Part shown: positions 42,948 through 47,624 of the stretch, piece by piece
How positions within the stretch are numbered: the first letter of the stretch is position 1
Layout of the letters: the number at the start of each line of letters is the position of its first letter
From: Paraburkholderia fungorum
Lineage (GTDB): Bacteria; Pseudomonadota; Gammaproteobacteria; Burkholderiales; Burkholderiaceae
Length of the DNA stretch: 47,624 bases
Assembly (NCBI RefSeq): GCF_003610895.1
Contig: NZ_MCAS01000043.1
Coordinates: 1 to 47,624, forward strand
Direction: 5' to 3'
Program-made: the position numbers and the translations under genes
The notes under the pieces: model-generated
Seen by the model: the letters and a program-made list of their open reading frames with translations, nothing else
Told to the model about the DNA's origin: nothing
The model's database searches: none

Positions 42948-43754
42948 ATGGAAGCTAACCACACATCAGTATTAAGCGAGCACCCGATCACCCCCGCCGT
43001 GCGGGAACGGATCATGGCCGAATTGCTCGATATCGAACGCCGTTACGAAGTAACCGTGCTCTACGCCTGCGAATCAGGCAGCCGCGGCTGGGGCTTCGCT
43101 TCGCCCGATAGCGATTACGACGTGCGTTTTCTGTACGTGCATCGGCTCGACTGGTATCTGCGCGTCGAGCCGCAGCGCGACGTAATCGAAAAGCCTATCG
43201 ACGACGAACTCGACGTCAGCGGCTGGGAGTTGCGCAAGGCGCTCGGACTTTTGCATCGTTCGAATCCGGCACTGCTCGAATGGCTCGACTCGCCAGTGGT
43301 CTATCGCGAAGACGCGCGCCACGGGCCGGCGTTGCGAACCATGGCTCAGGCGTTTTTCTCGCCGTTGCGCGGGCGCTACCACTACCTCTCGATGGCGAAG
43401 AAGAACTTCCGTGGCTATCTGCAGGACGAGATGGTGCGCTACAAGAAGTACCTCTACGTGCTGCGGCCCCTGCTTGCCGTCAAATGGATCGATGCGGGAC
43501 GCGGCATGCCGCCAATGCGCTTTGCCGATCTCGTCGCGGGGACAGTCGACGATCCGGCGTTGCTCGCCGAAATCAATGCGCTGCTCGAAGTGAAAATGCG
43601 GGCGGGCGAAGGTGAGTATGGGATGCGCCGGCCGGCGATCCATCGGTTTATCGAGGCGTCGCTAGCGGAGGTGCAAAGTCCGTCGGACTACAAGCGGCCG
43701 GAAGGTGACGTTGCCGCGCTGGACACCTTTCTGCGCCATGTGATTCTTGCCTAA
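42948..43754 (+). CDS. Pol-beta-like nucleotidyltransferase (COG3541/YcgL type)
   Basis: A 268-aa protein with the Pol-beta nucleotidyltransferase signature: GS at 44-45 (ESGSRGWGF) and the metal-binding S-D-x-D at 55-58 (SDYDVRF). The rest is helical, with AKKNFRGY and KKYLYVLRPLLA as in the YcgL/COG3541 group. Such enzymes may add nucleotides to RNA or transfer NMP to a target; the substrate is unknown. It follows rtcB on the same strand, so it probably belongs to the RtcR-controlled RNA repair operon. The ATG at 42948 is the conserved start (a frame from 42828 overlaps rtcB); the ribosome site is weak. Confidence 0.85.
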   Translation: MEANHTSVLSEHPITPAVRERIMAELLDIERRYEVTVLYACESGSRGWGFASPDSDYDVRFLYVHRLDWYLRVEPQRDVIEKPIDDELDVSGWELRKALGLLHRSNPALLEWLDSPVVYREDARHGPALRTMAQAFFSPLRGRYHYLSMAKKNFRGYLQDEMVRYKKYLYVLRPLLAVKWIDAGRGMPPMRFADLVAGTVDDPALLAEINALLEVKMRAGEGEYGMRRPAIHRFIEASLAEVQSPSDYKRPEGDVAALDTFLRHVILA

Positions 43755-43805
43755 GACATGCGGCCGTCATTTCCTGACGGGGCGGCCGCTTAACCGTCCG
43801 AGCCA

Positions 43806-44057
43806 TTAAGCGGCGCGTGGTTGCGTGAGCAGCCTGGGAGCATCGGAGATAGGTGGAAACACACACCAGCAGCCATCGTCGTGACGAAAGAAAAAGAGAC
43901 TGCGCGATCCGGCCTCGGGAGAAGTTTCCACGCGCACGTAACGCCGGCCACCCAGACGGGTACGGCTGAACTCGGTAACGTGGACCGGAATGGAGGGGCC
44001 GGCGGCCAGCCATTTCTCGACCAGAAACCGCAGCGACTGTTCGCTGGCGGCTCTCAT
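43806..44057 (-). CDS. hypothetical protein, 83 aa
   Basis: An 83-aa ORF with a protein-like composition (RAASEQSLRFLVEKWLA; RRYVRVETSPEAG; SLFFFRHDDGCWCVFPP). No domain is recognised. Its ATG overlaps the TGA of the next upstream ORF (ATGA at 44054-44057), the usual sign of translational coupling, which supports both. A longer minus-strand frame across 43648-44208 is in another register and looks like a shadow. It faces the nucleotidyltransferase gene. Confidence 0.5.
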   Translation of the reverse strand: MRAASEQSLRFLVEKWLAAGPSIPVHVTEFSRTRLGGRRYVRVETSPEAGSRSLFFFRHDDGCWCVFPPISDAPRLLTQPRAA

Positions 44058-44260
44058 GATCCGCTCCGGGCCGGCTTGTCGTGATTCGCCTCACGCGCGG
44101 CTTCGCTGCTTTCGTCGCTCTCGGCGCCGTCCTCGTCGTGTTCGGAGGATGCGAGGGATATGGCCCGGTTAGTGGCAGCCGCCCGCAACGTCGTGCAGTG
44201 GCTGGCATGCCTGATATCCGAGAGAAGACGGACTAGCTGTCGTGCTGTTCTGCGTTTCAT
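44054..44260 (-). CDS. hypothetical protein, 68 aa, acidic C-terminus
   Basis: A short ORF starting MKRRTARQLVRLLSDIRHA at 44260 after a G-rich stretch that could serve as ribosome site. The N-terminal half is basic and helical; the second half is rich in Glu, Asp and Ser (SSEHDEDGAESDESSEAARE). No family is recognised. It is coupled to the 83-aa ORF through an ATGA overlap. The frame is open to 44512, but that extension runs through the DnaA-box region and is unlikely to be coding. Confidence 0.4.
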   Translation of the reverse strand: MKRRTARQLVRLLSDIRHASHCTTLRAAATNRAISLASSEHDEDGAESDESSEAAREANHDKPARSGS

Positions 44261-44787
44261 CGCACACCCCCGCACCGCACCAATAACTTCAGAAAACACT
44301 TTAACTCTATGCCTGGATAGGCCGTTGCCGAAATGATTTTGACTAAATAGCAACAGTTGCGCTTGCAAAAACATAGACGCAATCTTTGTACCTTCCGGCT
44401 TCAATGTGCGCGTCTGAGGGAACTCGGTCTGTACGGTGGCGAGCGGATGGCATCGACGGGAAAACCGACTCGCCGCCCCGGCAAAATACGGTTGGATACG
44501 CGAGTTATCCACAATTGCCTATGAATAACTTCGGGATAGCGCACCGGACAGCCTGTGCGCGAAATCTTGATAAGGTGCGGCGCGAGGCAAGCTCCACCAA
44601 AGTTATCCCGGCTTCGTAGTTTTTCTACAGACGTGTTCCGCAGGGTTATGGTCTCTGCATGACTTTGATGTGACGGGGAATTAGAGAGTTATCCACAGAA
44701 GGGGTTAACCCTTGTTAACTATTACTACATATATATACGCATGAAGTAAAAGACATAGGATAAGTGCCGCTGCGTGATGAGATCAAA
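44261..44787. other. gene-free region with two perfect DnaA boxes and AT-rich tract
   Basis: No credible gene occurs here. TTATCCACA, the consensus DnaA box, is present at 44505-44513 and 44689-44697 in the same orientation, with a relaxed box TTATCCCGG at 44603-44611. A GGGTTAACCC palindrome (44702-44711) and an AT-rich run with TATATATA (44714-44737) follow the second box. No dnaA, dnaN, parAB, rpmH or gidA gene is nearby, so this is not an ordinary chromosome 1 origin. It may titrate or reactivate DnaA, regulate a nearby gene, or be coincidence. Confidence 0.6.
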
Positions 44788-44810
44788 GGCTGATCAGGTC
44801 TTGATCAGCC
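44788..44810 (-). terminator. hairpin after the DUF2242 gene
   Basis: GGCTGATCA (44788-44796) pairs perfectly with TGATCAGCC (44802-44810) around a 5-nt loop. On the minus strand it lies 29 bp after the DUF2242 stop and is followed by only three T, so it is a weak intrinsic terminator at best. Confidence 0.55.
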
Positions 44811-44839
44811 CGAACCCGGCAAACATCCGCAGGCATGCT

Positions 44840-45544
44840 TCACGGCGCCACGCTAGCTCCGCTCGCCGGTTGCACCGACGCGGCAGCCGCCTTGTCGATC
44901 GCGTCGGACATATCGGGAAGAGGTGCAGGCGTCGGCGCTTCAACCGGCACGGGTGCCGGCGCCGGCAAGATGCGCGTCTCGATGCGGCTGTTCGCAACCG
45001 GCTGCGTGCGCACCACCGTCTGCAAATAGTGATCGACGAGGCCGAAGAAGCGATCGTAGAACTTGCCCGACGGAATCGTCTCACTGGAAATCTTGACCAT
45101 CGCGTCGTTATTCGAGCGGATCGGCAACGACAGCGAACCCAGCACGCTCAGCCCGACGCTCGCCGACGTATCGCTTTTCTTCAGCGCAAAACCGTTTTGC
45201 ACCGCGTTGACGTAGACGATGCTGGTATCGCTCGCCTCCTCCCCCGGCGTGCACACCACATGAAACTCGACAACGATGTGCGTATCGCCGGTCGGCTGGA
45301 AATTTTTCGTTCCATCGACGGTATCGGTGCGCGTCATCGTCGTCAGATAACCCTGACTCAAGAGCGCGCGGCGTGCGGCCTCGCAGGTATCCGTGGTGCT
45401 GGAGTTGAAGTTCCGGGCGTAAGGGCTCGCGCCCGTTTCGAACAGTTCCTGCTGGAATTTTGGCTGCGGCGTGCTGTTGCAGGCAGCAAGGGTCAGCAGG
45501 CCAATAAGCGAAACGGCCGTGGTTTTGGAAAACGAGGTGAACAT
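44840..45544 (-). CDS. DUF2242 domain lipoprotein
   Basis: A 234-aa predicted lipoprotein: lipobox LAAC with Cys22, then NSTPQPKFQQELFETGASPY, the typical start of the DUF2242 family. The middle part is a compact domain (residues about 45-190) with a conserved CEAARRALLSQGY segment, and the C-terminus is a Pro/Ala-rich tail. The function of the family is unknown; the location should be the periplasmic face of a membrane. It is monocistronic and shares direction with the lytic transglycosylase upstream, 177 bp away. Confidence 0.85.
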   Translation of the reverse strand: MFTSFSKTTAVSLIGLLTLAACNSTPQPKFQQELFETGASPYARNFNSSTTDTCEAARRALLSQGYLTTMTRTDTVDGTKNFQPTGDTHIVVEFHVVCTPGEEASDTSIVYVNAVQNGFALKKSDTSASVGLSVLGSLSLPIRSNNDAMVKISSETIPSGKFYDRFFGLVDHYLQTVVRTQPVANSRIETRILPAPAPVPVEAPTPAPLPDMSDAIDKAAAASVQPASGASVAP

Positions 45545-45721
45545 GATCGATCGGAAGAGGCGCAGCGTGAGCTCGGATGGGAATGCATTGTAGAGCGGTT
45601 GCCAGGCGTGCGTAAAAAGCGCGCAGCGTCTGCCTCGCGCCGTCTGACATGGCGTGATTGCTCAATCCGCAACTTTAGTGCGGAAGCATGACAACGAGGA
45701 AAAGTAAGGGGAAGTGGCCGC

Positions 45722-46372
45722 TCAGTGCGGCGCTGCGGGCGATGCGCTTTGCAGCGCCGCCCCGCCGCTTACGCCGGTGGCGTTGATTGCATTGTCGGCC
45801 GGGATCGTGAAAGCGTCGGCCCAGTTGTCCGGTGCCGGGCAGCGGTCAGCCTCGCACATGCTGGTTTGTGAGCCCAGATGCGATGCGACTTCCTCTGGCC
45901 CGGCGACGCCGGCGAAATCTTCGACGCGCAAATTCACCTTCCGTGCGTATGCCTGCGATCCACCGTAGCTCTTGAGCGCCGCGTTCATGTCGCCGTTTGC
46001 CGAGCGCATGTAGCCGTAGAGAATCGCCGAGCCCATTTCGATGTTGGTGGTTGGCTCGGTGAGGTCCTTGACGTTTCTCAGCAGCCCGCGATGGGCGCCC
46101 GGCACCACCTGCATCAACCCGGTCGCCCCATTGGGACCCTTGGCCTTTTCCTTGAAGCGGGATTCGATCGAGATGATCGCCAGCAGCAGGGCCGGCGGCA
46201 GTGAATACTTCGAAGCTGCGGACTGCACCGCGTCGGAGATCTTTTGTGCCTTTTCCTTTGCCAGACCGAATTTCTGCGTCAGATACGCGGACATGCGGTC
46301 ATTGGTTTCGTCGGCCGTTGCGGTTTGCATCAGGCCGAGCGAAAGCACGATCAGGCAAAGTAGCCGGCTCAT
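45722..46372 (-). CDS. lytic transglycosylase domain protein (SLT family)
   Basis: A 216-aa exported muramidase-like enzyme. The signal peptide covers about 1-20 (QTATA cleavage). The SLT/goose-lysozyme-type domain shows the catalytic Glu70 in IISIESRF, then GATGLMQV (82-89) and a YGGSQAYARKV segment. It should cleave peptidoglycan glycan strands in the periplasm. Short proteins of this kind often open the wall for secretion systems or appendages, but none is encoded nearby, so a housekeeping or remodelling role is as likely. The C-terminus contains two cysteines (CEADRC) that may form a disulfide. Confidence 0.9.
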   Translation of the reverse strand: MSRLLCLIVLSLGLMQTATADETNDRMSAYLTQKFGLAKEKAQKISDAVQSAASKYSLPPALLLAIISIESRFKEKAKGPNGATGLMQVVPGAHRGLLRNVKDLTEPTTNIEMGSAILYGYMRSANGDMNAALKSYGGSQAYARKVNLRVEDFAGVAGPEEVASHLGSQTSMCEADRCPAPDNWADAFTIPADNAINATGVSGGAALQSASPAAPH

Positions 46373-46486
46373 AACGGGGACGGAAAAGAAAAAGGGATCC
46401 GCGCATTATATCCCTGCCCGAAAAAGAGGCATCAAAACGCCCGAAATCGTCTGACGAAACGTAGTTGCCTGGCGCGCTTGCTTCAG

Positions 46487-47624
46487 CTACTTCGATGGCT
46501 TCGGTTTCAGCACGTAGTCGTCGTTCAAGGTGGCAAGAAATGCCGCGACGTCGTCGATATCGCGCTCCGACCACACGGGGCGCTCGCCCGCTTTGCGCGT
46601 AAGCGGCTCGTCGGTGGTATCGACGTTCACGCGCAGCGCAACGGGCAGGTCGTTGAATTTATCGACTCTGCCGTGTGCGTCTTTCGGGTACCACTTCGCC
46701 GGATTCGTGTCGCGCTGCACGTAGAAACGCAGCGCGTCCTTCAGCGTATGGAAGCGGCCATTGTGGAAAAACACCTGCCGCGTTGCTGTATTACGCAGCG
46801 ACACTGACTTGAAAAGTCCGCAGTTGCTCGTGTCGCTCGACTGGTCGGTGCGCAGCGGCCCGCATAGACCCATATCGAAGTACTTCGGGTCTGCATTCGC
46901 ACGCAGTTCCGGATTGCGCGGCACACCGAGCGCCTGAAAGTTGAAGTCGGTGAAAAGCGGATGCGAGCCGTCGACACCCACCTGGTCGATGTGACAGGAG
47001 GCGCAATTGCCACCCGCCGGGTCATCGAACAGTTTCTTGCCTCTCAACTCTTGTGCCGTCAGTTGGACCTTGCCGTCGAGGTAGTAATCGAACTTGCTGG
47101 TGTAAGGATGGAAGCTCGGGTCTTCAAGCTCGAAACGCTCGATGGCGTACATCGCCTGGGCGAACGCTTTCGTACGGTCGGCGAAAATGTTCTGACCGAA
47201 CACTTCCCTGAAACGTGCGGCATATGGCGCCTGCTCCAGCTTCGCAAGCACGGCCGCCGGATCCTTGTTCGCCATCTCGTCCGGGTTGAACAGCGGGAAG
47301 CTCGCCTGATCGTGCAGGCGGTTAAAGCGCCCGTCCCAGCCGAAGCCGCCAACCGGCGCGTTGTCCGTCTCGCTCAGCCGCTCGGACAGGCTCGCTGCCT
47401 GCGCGTGACTCCACATCGGCGTGCGGTTCAGCACGTAGCGCAGGCTTGGCACGGCGCGCGTGCCTTGGCGGTGCATGTCGGGCCCACCGAATTGCGCGGC
47501 GAGCCCGTTAGGCGGCCCGTACGCGTGCGACGGGCTATGACAGCTCGCGCACGACATCTTGCCCGACGCCGACAACGACGCATCGAAGAACATCAGCTTG
47601 CCGAGCGCCGCGGCATCGCTGTAG
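46487..47624 (-). CDS. di-haem cytochrome c peroxidase/MauG-family protein, 5' end cut by window
   Basis: The frame is still open at the right edge, where the reverse strand reads YSDAAALGKLMFFDASL, so the start and signal peptide lie beyond 47624. Counting from the Met at 47593, haem-binding CxxCH motifs are at 15-19 and 197-201 (both CASCH). The rest matches the cytochrome c peroxidase/MauG family, with NRTPMWSHAQA and FHNGRFHTLKDAL. Members reduce peroxide or oxidise proteins in the periplasm; which applies here cannot be said. Confidence 0.9.
   Translation of the reverse strand, partial: YSDAAALGKLMFFDASLSASGKMSCASCHSPSHAYGPPNGLAAQFGGPDMHRQGTRAVPSLRYVLNRTPMWSHAQAASLSERLSETDNAPVGGFGWDGRFNRLHDQASFPLFNPDEMANKDPAAVLAKLEQAPYAARFREVFGQNIFADRTKAFAQAMYAIERFELEDPSFHPYTSKFDYYLDGKVQLTAQELRGKKLFDDPAGGNCASCHIDQVGVDGSHPLFTDFNFQALGVPRNPELRANADPKYFDMGLCGPLRTDQSSDTSNCGLFKSVSLRNTATRQVFFHNGRFHTLKDALRFYVQRDTNPAKWYPKDAHGRVDKFNDLPVALRVNVDTTDEPLTRKAGERPVWSERDIDDVAAFLATLNDDYVLKPKPSK

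Noticed and set aside
44261..44787. Chromosomal origin oriC
   Set aside because: Two or three boxes are few for a betaproteobacterial oriC and no dnaA, dnaN, rpmH, gidA or par genes flank it. Reported as an unexplained DnaA-box region instead.

Overview
The window is a GC-rich, densely coded chromosomal segment of a Burkholderiales bacterium, most likely Paraburkholderia or Burkholderia. The reasons are the Burkholderia-like 16S 5' end and rrn leader at the left edge, the fused indolepyruvate oxidoreductase, a two-domain MaeB, a type 2 ArgC, and several families typical of this group (DUF2957, DUF2242, MipA/OmpV). The genus is an inference from remembered protein similarity; no search was run.

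Layout. 1-535: 5' end of a minus-strand rRNA operon with boxA and two tandem promoters. 536-3574: a secreted SGNH hydrolase and an FAD dehydrogenase (minus). 3729-9218: phenylacetyl-CoA epoxidase genes paaABCDE behind a TetR-type operator, then a DUF1835 protein and the TetR regulator (PaaR). 9461-16387: a GNAT enzyme, an Lrp-type regulator divergent from hppD, a small exported protein and the large indolepyruvate/phenylpyruvate ferredoxin oxidoreductase. 16388-22028: a G-depleted low-complexity tract, then maeB, an MFS transporter and pyrE. 22129-25574: a frameshifted NarL-type response regulator, a PEBP protein, a flavodoxin and argC. 26063-29829: two paralogous lipoproteins plus an OmpW porin. 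30115-36473: LysE exporter, beta-hydroxyacid dehydrogenase, Mut7-C protein, small proteins, IclR regulator, SDR reductase and MipA. 36648-39766: a two-component system and a DMT transporter. 39754-43754: the RNA-repair locus rtcR < > rtcB-nucleotidyltransferase. 43755-47624: two small overlapping ORFs, a gene-free region with two perfect DnaA boxes, a DUF2242 lipoprotein, a lytic transglycosylase and a partial di-haem cytochrome c peroxidase.

How the genes fit together. The left third is a coherent aromatic amino-acid/phenylacetate module: the oxidoreductase at 12788 can turn phenylpyruvate into phenylacetyl-CoA, PaaABCDE epoxidises phenylacetyl-CoA, and HppD takes the tyrosine branch to homogentisate. 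The rtc locus has a CARF/AAA+ activator facing a sigma54-type promoter for an RNA ligase and a Pol-beta-like nucleotidyltransferase; rtcA is absent.

The most unusual items are: three perfect-period 49-bp hairpin repeats immediately before hppD; a 280-nt stretch with only 9 G after the oxidoreductase gene; the (CG)5 frameshift in the response regulator; the lipoprotein pair with OmpW; the structured spacer in the RNA-repair operon; and the DnaA-box region without origin genes.
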